Below the pieces are notes generated by a model. The model was not told where the DNA came from. It worked only from the letters and a program-made list of their open reading frames with translations, and made no database searches. The position numbers were made by a program, and so were the translations under genes. Positions 43,526 through 52,560 of a stretch of 64,000 nucleotides of DNA are shown piece after piece. The stretch is from Mesobacillus selenatarsenatis SF-1 (lineage in GTDB: Bacteria > Bacillota > Bacilli > Bacillales > Cytobacillaceae). The stretch lies in assembly GCF_000813125.1 (NCBI RefSeq), contig NZ_BASE01000012.1:62001-126000 (forward strand). The letters are read 5' to 3'. How positions within the stretch are numbered: the stretch's first letter is position 1; every line of letters begins with the position of its first letter.

Positions 43526-44542
43526 TTAAACAATCCTCCGCCCGCTTTTTCCTAGGGCATAGTAAATACCATGCTGCAAGGTTTGAAGACATTCATATTT
43601 TCTCAGGCCGGTCAATGTTTCGGTTATCACCATAGCCAGTTCAGCTGAAATCCCTACAAGGATCACCTCTACTCCGAGCAATCTGGCCGCCGAACCTAAT
43701 TTTTCGATCAACTCGGCCGTATAAGGGGAGATTTCCTTATTTAAGCCAGTAAGATCAAGCAAGACATATCTGGCTTGATATTTTGGCAGATTGTTCAGCG
43801 TGTTCATTATCAAATCTTCAGCACGATCCTCATCGTATCTCCCAATCAATGGGACAACGACAATTCCATCTAAAACCGGAATGAGCGGAGATGATAATTC
43901 CTTCACCAAATCCTGGAGCATTTTGGTTTTTTCCGCTACCAGGTTCTCCAGCTGCTGGATTTGCTTTGCTTCTTGTCTCCTTGCCATCTGCCAAATGCTT
44001 TGCTGTACATTCATGTCAGATGGGAAGTATTCCACAACGGTAAATGGGTTGGAGTCATTTTGGTACTCGACGATCTTATACCAGAAGTTCCTCCCAAACA
44101 AGCCAGTAAAAACACCTGCATAATGCGCAGGAACAAAAATGCCTTGTTTTTCTTGGGCACCAAGTTTATTCATTTTATATTCCCAGTCATCTTTGATATA
44201 TAATGTGAAATTCTTCGTATCAACTTCCATTTTTTCGACTCTCACATAACCCCAGCCAGCTGGAACATATGTATCCGAGAGCCAGGCCACCACATTGGAT
44301 GTATTGATTTCCTTCATTTCCTTGAAGCCTTCACCGACGATGATTCCCTGGCGGAATCCAGTAGCCTCAAGTACAAGATTCGTGGCCTCTTCCCCTGTAA
44401 TTTCATTAATTGTGTCAAAGAAAGTTTTCATGGCAGACACCCAGAAAAAAACAACGTCTCCCCCTTCAAACAACACTTGTCCAGTAGTTAAATCCCACTT
44501 CAATTCCACGCCGCCAACAACAAGATCCTTTTGCATCTCCAT
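43526..44542 (-). CDS. STAS domain protein with novel N-terminal sensor
   Basis: The protein is 338 residues. The first about 190 form a domain that may be V4R-like (FFDTINEITGEEATNLVLEA). A coiled coil of about 25 residues (QEAKQIQQLENLVAEKTKML) and a STAS domain (about 220-338, IVVVPLIGRYDEDRAEDLIM) follow. It resembles RsbR-type stressosome proteins, in which the N-terminal part senses and the STAS domain assembles. The first phospho-site region reads DLTG. ATG 44542 has AGGTG upstream. Confidence 0.8.
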   Translation of the reverse strand: MEMQKDLVVGGVELKWDLTTGQVLFEGGDVVFFWVSAMKTFFDTINEITGEEATNLVLEATGFRQGIIVGEGFKEMKEINTSNVVAWLSDTYVPAGWGYVRVEKMEVDTKNFTLYIKDDWEYKMNKLGAQEKQGIFVPAHYAGVFTGLFGRNFWYKIVEYQNDSNPFTVVEYFPSDMNVQQSIWQMARRQEAKQIQQLENLVAEKTKMLQDLVKELSSPLIPVLDGIVVVPLIGRYDEDRAEDLIMNTLNNLPKYQARYVLLDLTGLNKEISPYTAELIEKLGSAARLLGVEVILVGISAELAMVITETLTGLRKYECLQTLQHGIYYALGKSGRRIV

Positions 44543-44721
44543 TTATTTCACCTACTAGTAATAGATTATGTAAAAAGTAAATTGAGATTTATTATCATTA
44601 ATTCGACCAATTATCTCTCATTTCCTGCTAAATTTGACAATTTTATCAGATTGGGTAGTTGAATTGCAAATGGCTTATATATTATATCCAAGGGTAAATT
44701 AGTAGTGAAAGCGAGGTGTTT

Positions 44722-44862
44722 ATGTTGAAGAGCACACAAAAAGACCGGTTGCTAGTCGGAAGTTCTATTCTATCCGGAGTGATGAGTACTGTTATTTTAG
44801 GTTTGACCATTTACCACAACGCTAAAGTGCAGAATAAGCTTGATAAGCTAAGGAAGGATTAG
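44722..44862 (+). CDS. Small membrane protein (46 aa)
   Basis: The frame starts ATG 44722 or, better placed after GAGGTG, TTG 44725. One transmembrane helix (SGVMSTVILGLTIY) and a Lys-rich tail (KVQNKLDKLRKD). A strong terminator overlaps the stop codon, and a TTGAAT/TTATAT promoter-like pair is near 44664-44692. Unknown function. Confidence 0.55.
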   Translation: MLKSTQKDRLLVGSSILSGVMSTVILGLTIYHNAKVQNKLDKLRKD

Positions 44863-44888
44863 TGATTCTGTCACTATCCTTCCTTTTT
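44850..44888. terminator. Bidirectional terminator
   Basis: AAGGAAGGAT.AGTGA (44850-44865, one bulge) pairs with TCACTATCCTTCCTT (44871-44885), then TT. Ends the 46-aa ORF and faces the gene at 44945. Confidence 0.88.
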
Positions 44889-44944
44889 AAAAATAGAATA
44901 TCCCACACTTTCTCGAAAAAGAAGAACTCCTCTCGCGGAAACAT

Positions 44945-45151
44945 TTACCCATAAAATCCAGTAACATTCAAAAATAATACACCAACCAATGTCACACAAA
45001 TACCAGTTAGTGCAACGATCCCGGTTGTCCTGAACTTTTTCGTATCGAACCACACGGTTAAAGAAACAATGATGGTGAAAATGATTCCAAAGAAAATAGC
45101 AGCTGCCGGATTCGTTGGACCTAGCCAATCATACCAATTCAAAAAATCCAT
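44945..45151 (-). CDS. Small membrane protein
   Basis: The 68-residue product has two transmembrane helices (PAAAIFFGIIFTIIVSL and TGICVTLVGVLFLNV) joined by a basic FDTKKFRTTG loop. ATG 45151 has GGAAGG upstream. Not recognised; the overlapping frame 44874-45128 is a shadow. Confidence 0.6.
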   Translation of the reverse strand: MDFLNWYDWLGPTNPAAAIFFGIIFTIIVSLTVWFDTKKFRTTGIVALTGICVTLVGVLFLNVTGFYG

Positions 45152-45240
45152 AAAACCACACACCTTCCAATCTTTTACTTATATACGATATAATCACTAT
45201 TTGGTTTCATTTTTCCCATTTTATAAACACCGAATAAAAG

Positions 45241-45280
45241 AAAAGGCTGCATAGAGACAAAACTCTATGCAGCCTTTTTT
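45241..45280 (-). terminator. Catalase terminator
   Basis: AAAAGGCTGCATAGAG (45241-45256) pairs perfectly with CTCTATGCAGCCTTTT (45263-45278), with T-rich and A-rich flanks. It ends just after the catalase stop. Confidence 0.93.
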
Positions 45281-45285
45281 CGATT

Positions 45286-46944
45286 TTAATATGGACCTGA
45301 TTCGTGGCTATTCTTCACTGCATCTTTTGTTGCTTCATTTGCAGCTAGTGAACCTTGCCCACCCTGTCCATATTTAGAGTTACCTGATTCACGGCCTGGA
45401 ACTTTGTCTTCTTTAGCCATTGCTTCGAGTTCCTTCACACGCATTTCGATTCCTTCCTTCACTCGACGGCCATAGTCTTCATCCGCTTGTGTGAAGTGAT
45501 CAATCATGGCATCCTGGATCTTTTTGTTGCATGCCGCAAGTGCTTCAGAGAGGTTTTTGATCAACTCGTCGCGCTCCCAATCGTCAAGGCTGCGATATGT
45601 GTGTCCTGCTTGACCGTAGTTATTAGGACGGTCAATTGGCTCGCTCACTACCGCTGCATTGTAAGATGGCTGATGTGGCGGATGGCCTTCATTGCCCGTT
45701 TCCTCGAAGCCTCCTAGCATCGATGGCTCATAGTTGATATGTGGATTGTCCCCAGACTCTTTCGGATCACGGACATCCATTTGTCCGCGATGCTGGTTCG
45801 TGCGAATAGGTGCTTTCGGTGAATTAACCGGCAATTTCAGATAATTGGCACCGATTCGGTAGCGCTGTGTATCAGAGTATGAGAATGTACGGCCTTGAAG
45901 CATTTTATCATCCGAGAAATCCATTCCATCAACAAGCACCCCTGTTCCGAAGGCAGCTTGCTCAATTTCAGAATGGAAATCAACTGGATTACGGTCCAGC
46001 ACCATACGTCCTACAGGCAGCCATGGGAACTGATCCTCTGGCCATAGTTTCGTATCATCGAGCGGATCAAAATCAAGTTCTGGATGGTAATTATCCTCCA
46101 TGATCTGGACGAAGAGCTCCCATTCCGGATAGTCTCCACGCTCAATCGCTTCATATAAATCCTGGGTTGCATGGCCGACATTTTTCGCTTGAATCTCATT
46201 GGCCTCATCTTGTGTCAGGTTGCGAATTCCCTGTTTCGGCTCCCAGTGATACTTGACGAGCACAGCCTCGCCTTTCTCATTTACCCACTTATAAGTATTA
46301 ACACCAGAACCCTGCATATGGCGGTATGTAGCCGGAATACCCCATGGTGAAAATAGGAATGTAATCATATGTGTAGCCTCAGGAGTTCTAGAGACAAAAT
46401 CAAACATGCGCTCAGGGTTTGGCACATTTGAAGCCGGATCCGCTTTAAACGCATGAATCATATCAGGAAACTTCATTGCATCGCGGATAAAGAAAATCTT
46501 CAGGTTATTCCCGACTAAATCCCAGTTGCCATCTTCCGTATACATTTTAACCGCAAAGCCTCGAGGATCACGTGCCGTTTCCGGAGAATCCTTCGCCCCA
46601 GCGACTGTCGAAAAACGGACCATTAGAGGTGTTCTTTTTCCCGCACCTGAAAAAACCTTCGCTCGAGTATACTTCTCAACTGGTTCATCGCCCACTTTTC
46701 CGTATGTTTCAAAATAACCGAACGCTCCAGACCCGCGTGCATGTACAACCCGCTCAGGGACTTCTTCGCGATCAAAGTGAGAAATCTTTTCGATGAAATG
46801 GTAATTTTCAAGAGTTGCCGGACCACGATTGCCGACAGTACGGATATTTTGGTTATCTCTAACAGGATGTCCCTGGCGTGTCGTTAGCTTCTCACGATTC
46901 AGGTCAACACTGTTTGAAGTATTATTATCCTTGTTCTCCGCCAA
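45286..46944 (-). CDS. Monofunctional heme catalase
   Basis: The 552-residue enzyme converts hydrogen peroxide to water and oxygen. The catalytic His is in [14 protein letters not shown], the distal Asn in [13 protein letters not shown], and the heme-ligand region in [20 protein letters not shown]. The C-terminal about 60 residues, Gly- and Lys-rich, go beyond the core and are typical of Bacillus KatA/KatX-like proteins; which clade it belongs to cannot be settled by eye. AGGAGGT precedes the start. No clear PerR box was found. Confidence 0.95.
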   Translation of the reverse strand: MAENKDNNTSNSVDLNREKLTTRQGHPVRDNQNIRTVGNRGPATLENYHFIEKISHFDREEVPERVVHARGSGAFGYFETYGKVGDEPVEKYTRAKVFSGAGKRTPLMVRFSTVAGAKDSPETARDPRGFAVKMYTEDGNWDLVGNNLKIFFIRDAMKFPDMIHAFKADPASNVPNPERMFDFVSRTPEATHMITFLFSPWGIPATYRHMQGSGVNTYKWVNEKGEAVLVKYHWEPKQGIRNLTQDEANEIQAKNVGHATQDLYEAIERGDYPEWELFVQIMEDNYHPELDFDPLDDTKLWPEDQFPWLPVGRMVLDRNPVDFHSEIEQAAFGTGVLVDGMDFSDDKMLQGRTFSYSDTQRYRIGANYLKLPVNSPKAPIRTNQHRGQMDVRDPKESGDNPHINYEPSMLGGFEETGNEGHPPHQPSYNAAVVSEPIDRPNNYGQAGHTYRSLDDWERDELIKNLSEALAACNKKIQDAMIDHFTQADEDYGRRVKEGIEMRVKELEAMAKEDKVPGRESGNSKYGQGGQGSLAANEATKDAVKNSHESGPY

Positions 46945-47264
46945 AATGAAAAACCTCCTTTAATTCGTCACCCTTATACTATCTCCGATTGGGAAATTTA
47001 TACATCATCACAGGGTTCACTATATAGATAAATAAATTGTTTCAGTTGTCATATCATTGTTATCAAATGCTTATCTTTGTTTTACTCATAAAAAATAGGA
47101 ATTTAAGTATGTTAAGAGACTTCAATCTTTTCGGAATAAATTTCCATTCCATCCAGTTTATACCCTTGTACAATGTTGATTAAACAGTCTAATTTTACGG
47201 TTTTAACCCTAGAAGGGCTATTCAAAGCTATAAACTGGAGATGCAGCCTTTCCAGAGTACAGAA

Positions 47265-47298
47265 AAGAAAAAAGCGCAGGAATATATCCTTACGCTTC
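47265..47298 (-). terminator. Terminator of TetR/PAS-STAS operon
   Basis: On the minus strand AAGCG..AGGAT pairs with ATTCCT.CGCTT, followed by TTTTTCTTTTCT. It lies just after the PAS-STAS gene stop. Confidence 0.75.
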
Positions 47299-47304
47299 TA
47301 GTAA

Positions 47305-48045
47305 TTAATCTATAAATCTACTCAGCCCTGTGCTTACATTGTTTATAAACTTAAAGTCATTATAATCTGATTCGGTTTCTACCCATTTTCTAGCCAGTTC
47401 TGGCCGTATCCCGCTTATTAGAACTTCTACCCCCAGCAATTCAAGGGCTTGTTTTGCTTTTTTCAGGGATTCTATAAAATCTGAATCAGGTTCTCTGACC
47501 GTCGATAAATCAATGATTAGCGATTTAACGGTTTTTTCAGACACTTGTTTTAGCGTTCGTTCAAGTTTTAATCCTGACTGTCCAGGCACCCAATAAATCG
47601 GAAGAAGGGCAACCTTATTTTTAAGAGGAATGAGCGTAGCAGATAATTCATCAATACGTTCACTTAATTCATTTTGTATGGCGATCGTATCAGTAACATC
47701 CATGAAAAACACGGCAGCGCCCATGAATCCTGCTTGATGTTCTAAGATGGATGTACGGATATCCAAATATTTATTGTATTTTCCCCATTTATAAGGCATT
47801 GCCTTTACATAGTATTCCTCTTTATCCCTTACCGTTTTCTCTACAAAACGGACATCATCTGGCGCATCGGGCCAAACATCGTAAGCGTTCCTTCCCATTA
47901 CGCTATCACCGTTTACACCGAGAATCTCCTTTGCTAAATCATTTATAAAAATCACATTATATTGTGGATCCAGAGCCATAGCTGCCTCAGTTACCGAGTT
48001 TAACATTGTAGAAAGTAATATTTCAGATTGAACTTCATTAGACAT
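47305..48045 (-). CDS. PAS-STAS domain protein
   Basis: The 246-residue cytosolic protein has a PAS domain (about 12-120, VIFINDLAKEILGVNGDSVMGRN, ending DVTDTIAIQNEL) and a STAS domain (about 135-245, with VALLPIYWVPGQSG and LISGIRPELARKWV). The first phospho-site region is DLST and the second is not Thr/Ser, so classical RsbT-type phosphorylation is doubtful. Its start overlaps the TetR gene end by 8 bases. It may modulate that TetR regulon or join a stressosome. Confidence 0.82.
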   Translation of the reverse strand: MSNEVQSEILLSTMLNSVTEAAMALDPQYNVIFINDLAKEILGVNGDSVMGRNAYDVWPDAPDDVRFVEKTVRDKEEYYVKAMPYKWGKYNKYLDIRTSILEHQAGFMGAAVFFMDVTDTIAIQNELSERIDELSATLIPLKNKVALLPIYWVPGQSGLKLERTLKQVSEKTVKSLIIDLSTVREPDSDFIESLKKAKQALELLGVEVLISGIRPELARKWVETESDYNDFKFINNVSTGLSRFID

Positions 48046-48670
48046 TTATTATTTCCCCCGTATTGGTCTGCCTTTTATCCGTTGGCTTGATTCCCGACCA
48101 AAAATGATGCCAACCATCCTCTAATAATTCGGCAGTGTCCTCGTTTCCTTTTAACAATCGTGCTGTCAGGATACCATCTATTAATATTTGAAAAAGAGCG
48201 ACTAGTTTATCTGATGGAGTATTAAGTAGTTCCCCGTTCTCAACACCTTGTCTAAATAAGTCAGCAAGCTCTTTGTGAAAACTCTTTGCCACAGTTTCGG
48301 CAGAAATACTTTTAATATGATTTTCGAGGTGTTCAGGTGGAAAGACACTAACTCTTCGCCAGAATTTTGTTACATCTTTCATATCAATCCAAAGCTGCAT
48401 GTACCAGCGGAATACCTGAAAAAGTTGATGTTCCACTGGTTGATCTTGATCCTTTAAAGTAGAGAAAAATTGCTCCACTTCAGCTTTATAAATATCTGCT
48501 ACATATTGAATCACCGAGATAAATAATTCATCTTTGCTATTAAAATGTGCATAAATAGAAGACTTTCGTATGCCAACTTCCTTAGCAATCATTGAGAGAG
48601 AAGTGCCATAATATCCTCTTTCCGCGAACAAAATCAGTGCTTCTTGGTTTATACGATCCAGCGAGTTCAT
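48038..48670 (-). CDS. TetR/AcrR-family regulator
   Basis: The 210-residue repressor has an N-terminal HTH (ALILFAERGYYGTSLSMIAKEVGIRKSSIYAHF) and a C-terminal ligand domain (AVFPPEHLE-type, VALFQILIDGILTARLL). It is co-transcribed with the PAS-STAS gene. A palindrome just upstream is a candidate operator. Ligand unknown; no efflux gene is adjacent. Confidence 0.9.
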   Translation of the reverse strand: MNSLDRINQEALILFAERGYYGTSLSMIAKEVGIRKSSIYAHFNSKDELFISVIQYVADIYKAEVEQFFSTLKDQDQPVEHQLFQVFRWYMQLWIDMKDVTKFWRRVSVFPPEHLENHIKSISAETVAKSFHKELADLFRQGVENGELLNTPSDKLVALFQILIDGILTARLLKGNEDTAELLEDGWHHFWSGIKPTDKRQTNTGEIINV

Positions 48671-48678
48671 TTTTACCT

Positions 48679-48692
48679 ACCTATCGTTCGGT
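48679..48692. promoter_or_regulatory. Candidate TetR operator
   Basis: ACCTATCGTTCGGT is an imperfect 14-base palindrome (10 of 14 positions symmetric) 8 bases upstream of the TetR start, a typical place and form for an autoregulatory TetR site. Confidence 0.45.
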
Positions 48693-48912
48693 TTTTTATT
48701 TAAATTATAGCAAATATCTTTATTCACTCCAAGGATAAAGTGATAAATAACCTTTGCTATAAAGGTAATATGAAAATAAATATCGCCTCTTTTCTATCTG
48801 CTGTTATCTATTCCGGTAACGGAATTCGGGAAGGTAACTCTGTCAAAGTTGAGTACCATCAAAATCGAAACTTTTCCAAATGTAAAACGTATACAAATCA
48901 GGAGGTGCTGGA

Positions 48913-49149
48913 ATGACTATTAAAAGCTTGGTTGTTACACTTGGAACGCTTATTTTAACGACAGGTTTGCTCTTCTTAGTCGGACATATTTTTACGATTC
49001 GCTGGTTAATGTTTTATTACGAATACACTTCTGATGCAGAGGGTTTCTTCATTTCTGGCGGGTCCATGATCCCATTGATTGTCGGCCTGATTTCCAGCTT
49101 CATTGCTGAAAAGGTTTATGCATATAAGCAAAACCAAAACCATGGATAA
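48913..49149 (+). CDS. Small membrane protein
   Basis: The 78-residue product has two hydrophobic helices (LVVTLGTLILTTGLLFLVG and GGSMIPLIVGLISSFIAEK) with an aromatic loop (WLMFYYEYTS). AGGAGGTG lies upstream. It ends at a terminator shared with the signal peptidase gene. Not recognised. Confidence 0.65.
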   Translation: MTIKSLVVTLGTLILTTGLLFLVGHIFTIRWLMFYYEYTSDAEGFFISGGSMIPLIVGLISSFIAEKVYAYKQNQNHG

Positions 49150-49164
49150 GAACTCCTAACTAAA

Positions 49165-49194
49165 AAAAGCATTGATCCCTGAATCAATGCTTTT
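49165..49194. terminator. Bidirectional terminator
   Basis: AAAAGCATTGAT (49165-49176) pairs perfectly with ATCAATGCTTTT (49183-49194). Confidence 0.9.
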
Positions 49195-49207
49195 AGTGTG
49201 CTGAGAA

Positions 49208-49753
49208 TTATTCACCTATAATCTTCATTTCTTTTAAAGGATAAAAAACAACCTTCGTTTTTCCAACGATACTTTCAATAGGAACTGCCCCTATATGGCG
49301 GCTATCCTTACTATTCCTTCTATTATCCCCCAGCACAAAAACATGCCCTTCTGGAACAACATCACTGCCAACAGGCGTCTCATCTAATGTAAAAGAACCA
49401 GTCAGCAGCCCATTCGTAATGAGATTTTTGCTTTTATTCAAATATGGTTCTTCATAAGGCTTGCCATTTATGTAAAGCACATCGTCTTTGTATTCTACCC
49501 GGTCACCTGGAAGTCCGATTACCCGTTTGATATAATCCTTGTCCTCGGTTGCATGGAAAACAACGATATCAAACCGTTTTGGTTCGCCGATTTTCGTGAC
49601 GAACATCCTCTCCTGGCTATGCAAGGTTGGCTCCATGGAAGCACCTTTTACCTCTATGGGAGTCATTAAAAACGATCGAACAACAAAAGCTATTACGATT
49701 GCGATAAGAAATGCCTTTGCCCATTCCCAAATTTCATTTCGCTCTTTTACCAT
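49208..49753 (-). CDS. sipS-like: Signal peptidase I, SipS-like
   Basis: The 181-residue type I signal peptidase has one N-terminal transmembrane helix (AFLIAIVIAFVVRSFL), the catalytic Ser in GASMEPTL, and the catalytic Lys in DYIKRVIGLPGD, with the GDNRRNSKDSRHIG box. It cuts secreted pre-proteins outside the membrane, including the Sec-exported proteins encoded nearby. ATG 49753 is placed after GGAAAGGA; the longer frame has the ribosome site inside. The symbol is a class guess among Sip paralogs. Confidence 0.95.
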   Translation of the reverse strand: MVKERNEIWEWAKAFLIAIVIAFVVRSFLMTPIEVKGASMEPTLHSQERMFVTKIGEPKRFDIVVFHATEDKDYIKRVIGLPGDRVEYKDDVLYINGKPYEEPYLNKSKNLITNGLLTGSFTLDETPVGSDVVPEGHVFVLGDNRRNSKDSRHIGAVPIESIVGKTKVVFYPLKEMKIIGE

Positions 49754-49835
49754 ATGGCACATCCTTTCCAAACTATTCTATTGGATTCTATTTCCACATA
49801 GAACATTGGAAATCCTTCTTGCTTAAAATTCAAAA

Positions 49836-49860
49836 TAAAAAAGAGGCAAAAGCCTCTTTT
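49836..49860 (-). terminator. Terminator of glutaredoxin gene
   Basis: AAAAGAGGC pairs with GCCTCTTTT around an AAAA loop (49839-49860). Confidence 0.88.
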
Positions 49861-49868
49861 GGTCATAA

Positions 49869-50102
49869 TTATTTTTTCACATGCTGCATCAGTGTATCCG
49901 GGTCAAAACCAAGAACCCAGTTGCCATTTACCTTTGTTTGCGGCACACCCATCTGGCCAGTTTCTTCAACCAGCTTTTGCGCAGCCTCTTGATCGTATTG
50001 AACATTAACTTCTTTGTAGTTTAATCCTTGACCCTCAAGGAATTGTTTCATCATTGTGCAGTAAGGTCAAGTGTTCGTTGTGTAAACAGTAATATCATTC
50101 AT
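49869..50102 (-). CDS. Glutaredoxin with in-frame UGA at the CPYC cysteine
   Basis: From ATG 50102 (AAGGAGG 8 bases upstream) the frame reads a glutaredoxin/NrdH-like protein of 77 residues with TGA at codon 12 (50069-50067), exactly where the first Cys of the CPYC motif belongs: NT-stop-PYC. The rest is intact (GVPQTKVNGNWVLGFDPDTL). If read as selenocysteine, the product is a UPYC redox protein; otherwise it is a nonsense mutation leaving only 11 residues or a truncated restart at the following ATG codons. CTTGACC, which contains the UGA, can pair with GGTCAAG 31 bases downstream, as in bacterial SECIS stems, but the apical part is weak. Confidence 0.7.
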
Positions 50103-50323
50103 TCTGAATGCCTCCTTAATTTTTATACCCTATAATGTATTATCCCAGTTATGCTAAATTTATGCAAAAAAGAAGTATTGGGATACCTATGTTTTTCCCT
50201 ATTTCACTGAAAAAAAACAGGATGGGAGGTATTCTTATAGTAGGTGGGTACCTAATTAAATGCAAAGTAATCACCCGAGAGGTATAATGAAGGAAACATA
50301 CTCCTAGAGCGGAGGCAAGATTT

Positions 50324-50479
50324 ATGGAACTTCTCATGATCCCAGTTGCTATCGTATTTATTGCCATGTTCATACATGCTGTTAATGATGTTTCAAAAGT
50401 TCGAAAAGAACTGGAACTTGTAAAAAAACAGAATAAAGAAATTATTGAGTTATTGAATTCTAATAAGAAAAGTATGTAG
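50324..50479 (+). CDS. Small membrane-anchored coiled-coil protein (51 aa)
   Basis: A 51-codon frame from ATG 50324 with GGAGG 8 bases upstream. An N-terminal helix (MIPVAIVFIAMFIHAV) precedes a charged coiled-coil helix (KVRKELELVKKQNKEIIELL). A plausible real gene too short for common ORF filters. Unknown function. It converges with the YnfA gene. Confidence 0.6.
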   Translation: MELLMIPVAIVFIAMFIHAVNDVSKVRKELELVKKQNKEIIELLNSNKKSM

Positions 50480-50483
50480 TTTT

Positions 50484-50819
50484 TTACTGTCGTGGAGCAA
50501 AAAGCATAACCGAAACACCGATTATACATATTCCGGCTCCAACCCAATCGTAAAAATCAGGAGTTTTCTTATCAACTCCCCACCCCCATAGCACAGACAA
50601 AACAATGAACACGCCTCCATAAGCGGCGTAAACTCTGCCGAATGATGGGAAAGATTGAAACGTAGCAATGACGCCGTAAATAGCGAGTGCCAATCCTCCT
50701 CCTATCCCCCAATAAAACGGTTTTCCTTCCCTCAGCCAAAGCCAGACCAAATATCCTCCACCAATTTCGGCTATTCCTGCAACAATGAACAAAATAATCG
50801 CACTAAAAATGAGAATCAC
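50484..50819 (-). CDS. ynfA: YnfA/UPF0060 family membrane protein
   Basis: The 111-residue protein has four transmembrane helices and the UPF0060 signature: [34 protein letters not shown] and [18 protein letters not shown]. The family is small-multidrug-resistance-like and is linked to efflux of cationic compounds in some species. No strong ribosome site motif; ATG 50819. Confidence 0.92.
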   Translation of the reverse strand: MILIFSAIILFIVAGIAEIGGGYLVWLWLREGKPFYWGIGGGLALAIYGVIATFQSFPSFGRVYAAYGGVFIVLSVLWGWGVDKKTPDFYDWVGAGICIIGVSVMLFAPRQ

Positions 50820-50880
50820 TTCCTAGGTAGATATGCATCTGCATTATAGCGTAATTTTATATGGTGCTTATAACCTTGCT

Positions 50881-51000
50881 TCACTTTTTATAGCGATATT
50901 TTATTTTTAATAGCGAAAAATCCATTTTAATAGCGAAAATCTATTTTTAATAGCGAAAAATTTTATTTTATAGCGATTTTTTCATTTTTATAGCGAATTG
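50881..51000. repeat. 20-bp phased repeat, six units
   Basis: TAGCGA recurs at 50891, 50911, 50931, 50951, 50971 and 50991, exactly every 20 bases, in an A/T-rich setting (TTTTTAATAGCGAAAAA-like units). It lies just upstream of the AAA ATPase gene. No open frame. Confidence 0.88.
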
Positions 51001-51072
51001 GAAATTCAGCTTGTTTTTTTCCAGTTTTAATTTGTTAAAATAAAGAAAACCATTAGTCAGGGAGTTGTATTT

Positions 51073-51819
51073 ATGCTGAATTGGCAATATGTGAGAAGTA
51101 TCAGTCTCAAGAGTGAGGAAGTGCCATCATTTCGAGATTACCCGTTTAATCTTCCGAGTTTTAAAGCATTGAATGAATTGACTCTCCACCCAAAGGTGAC
51201 ATTTCTGATTGGTGAAAATGGAATGGGCAAATCGACATTACTTGAGGCGATTGCTGTTGGACTGGGTTTCAATCCTGAAGGCGGTTCATTTAATTTCAAT
51301 TTTTCAACTTATGACTCCCATTCGGATTTAGGGAATTATTTACGAATTGTAAAAGGAGTAGAACGGCCACAGGATGGATTTTTTCTGCGTGCTGAAAGCT
51401 TTTACAATGTCGCTTCCAATATTGAAGAACTCGATCAGGAGGGCCCAGGTCCAAAGATAATTGATTCATTTGGCGGAGAGTCATTGCACGAACAATCACA
51501 TGGCGAGGCATTTTTCTCTACCTTCCTTCACCGGTTTCGCGGCAATGGCCTATATATTTTGGATGAACCCGAAGCAGCACTCTCGCCGTTGCGGCAAATG
51601 TCGATGCTGACGCGCATCCATGATCTAGTAAATGATAACTCCCAGCTGATCATTGCCACGCACTCGCCAATCATCATGGCCTATCCTGATGCAGCGATCT
51701 ATGAATTCAGTGAAGAAGGCATTTTTAAAAGAAAGCTGGAAGAAACAAATCATTATCGCATCATGAAACAGTTTTTCGATAATACACCAAGGATGATTCA
51801 CCACCTATTAACTGAATAA
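51073..51819 (+). CDS. AAA/ABC-type ATPase (AAA_23/OLD-like)
   Basis: The 248-residue soluble ATPase has Walker A GENGMGKST (about residue 47), a signature-like FGGESLHEQSHGEAFF, Walker B LYILDEPEAALSP and a His-loop IIATHSP. It resembles small RecF/OLD-like or ABC-class ATPases without a transport partner. Role unknown; it may act in DNA repair or defence, with no nuclease gene adjacent. ATG 51073 has GGGAG upstream. Confidence 0.82.
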   Translation: MLNWQYVRSISLKSEEVPSFRDYPFNLPSFKALNELTLHPKVTFLIGENGMGKSTLLEAIAVGLGFNPEGGSFNFNFSTYDSHSDLGNYLRIVKGVERPQDGFFLRAESFYNVASNIEELDQEGPGPKIIDSFGGESLHEQSHGEAFFSTFLHRFRGNGLYILDEPEAALSPLRQMSMLTRIHDLVNDNSQLIIATHSPIIMAYPDAAIYEFSEEGIFKRKLEETNHYRIMKQFFDNTPRMIHHLLTE

Positions 51820-51843
51820 ATTTCAAAAAACGGCTTTTCCTTA

Positions 51844-52560
51844 TTACTTATTGATAATTCGCTTAAAAACCCTGGTCACTTTAATGAAATTTCCCCTCTG
51901 CCATTTAATCCATTCGAGGGTAAGTATGGTGATCGTAAGCCAGATTGCTCCGGCTAGATGGCCCGCCAGGACATCACTTGGAAAGTGGGCTCCAAGGTAA
52001 ATACGAGTAAATCCGATCCAGACAACCAGAAAGCCTGCTACAAAAATTGCTATCCATTTCGTGATAGGCTTTCTGGCAGAACGGACGATCAAATAGGCGA
52101 TAAATCCGTAAAAAATCAGCGAACCCATTGAATGTCCGCTTGGAAAGCTGTAGCCAATTGCATCGATCTCAGGATTAATAGAAGGACGCCCTCTTCCGTA
52201 AAGATGTTTCAACAATTTCGTCAGCGCTCCCCCACCACCAATGGCCATTAATAAAAACAGAATGCCTAATTTATCCTTTGCCTTTACCCATAATGCGATT
52301 ACTGCAGCAAGTGTGCATAACGACAAAAACCAAACAGAACCTAGCTCTGTAACAAAAATCGTGATCTGGTCCAAAGTACCGTTTTCTATTAAGTTAATCC
52401 TTTGAATGACCGCCTCATCAATCGCATTGATTTCATTTTCCAGCATTTCCTCTGCTAGTTCCGAAAATATGATAATAAAAAGGACCGACATTCCAGCTCC
52501 AGCGATCATCAGCAAAAACGGCAACCCTGCCTGCTTCAATTCTTCCTTATTTAATTCCAC
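51844..52560 (-). CDS. PAP2-family membrane phosphatase
   Basis: The 238-residue protein has six transmembrane helices and the three PAP2 motifs: KHLYGRGRP, PSGHS and TRIYLGAHFPSDV (His base). It removes phosphate from a lipid such as undecaprenyl pyrophosphate or phosphatidic acid on the outer side of the membrane. AAACCAG-type ends and a monocistronic setting; no regulator nearby. Confidence 0.92.
   Translation of the reverse strand: MELNKEELKQAGLPFLLMIAGAGMSVLFIIIFSELAEEMLENEINAIDEAVIQRINLIENGTLDQITIFVTELGSVWFLSLCTLAAVIALWVKAKDKLGILFLLMAIGGGGALTKLLKHLYGRGRPSINPEIDAIGYSFPSGHSMGSLIFYGFIAYLIVRSARKPITKWIAIFVAGFLVVWIGFTRIYLGAHFPSDVLAGHLAGAIWLTITILTLEWIKWQRGNFIKVTRVFKRIINK

Noticed and set aside
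44874..45128. Cys/His-rich frame opposite-phase to 44945-45151
   Set aside because: Same strand but a different frame of the two-helix membrane protein, which has the better ribosome site.
46945..47264. PerR or SigB control site before the catalase
   Set aside because: No convincing inverted TTATAAT-type box or SigB pair could be read by eye.
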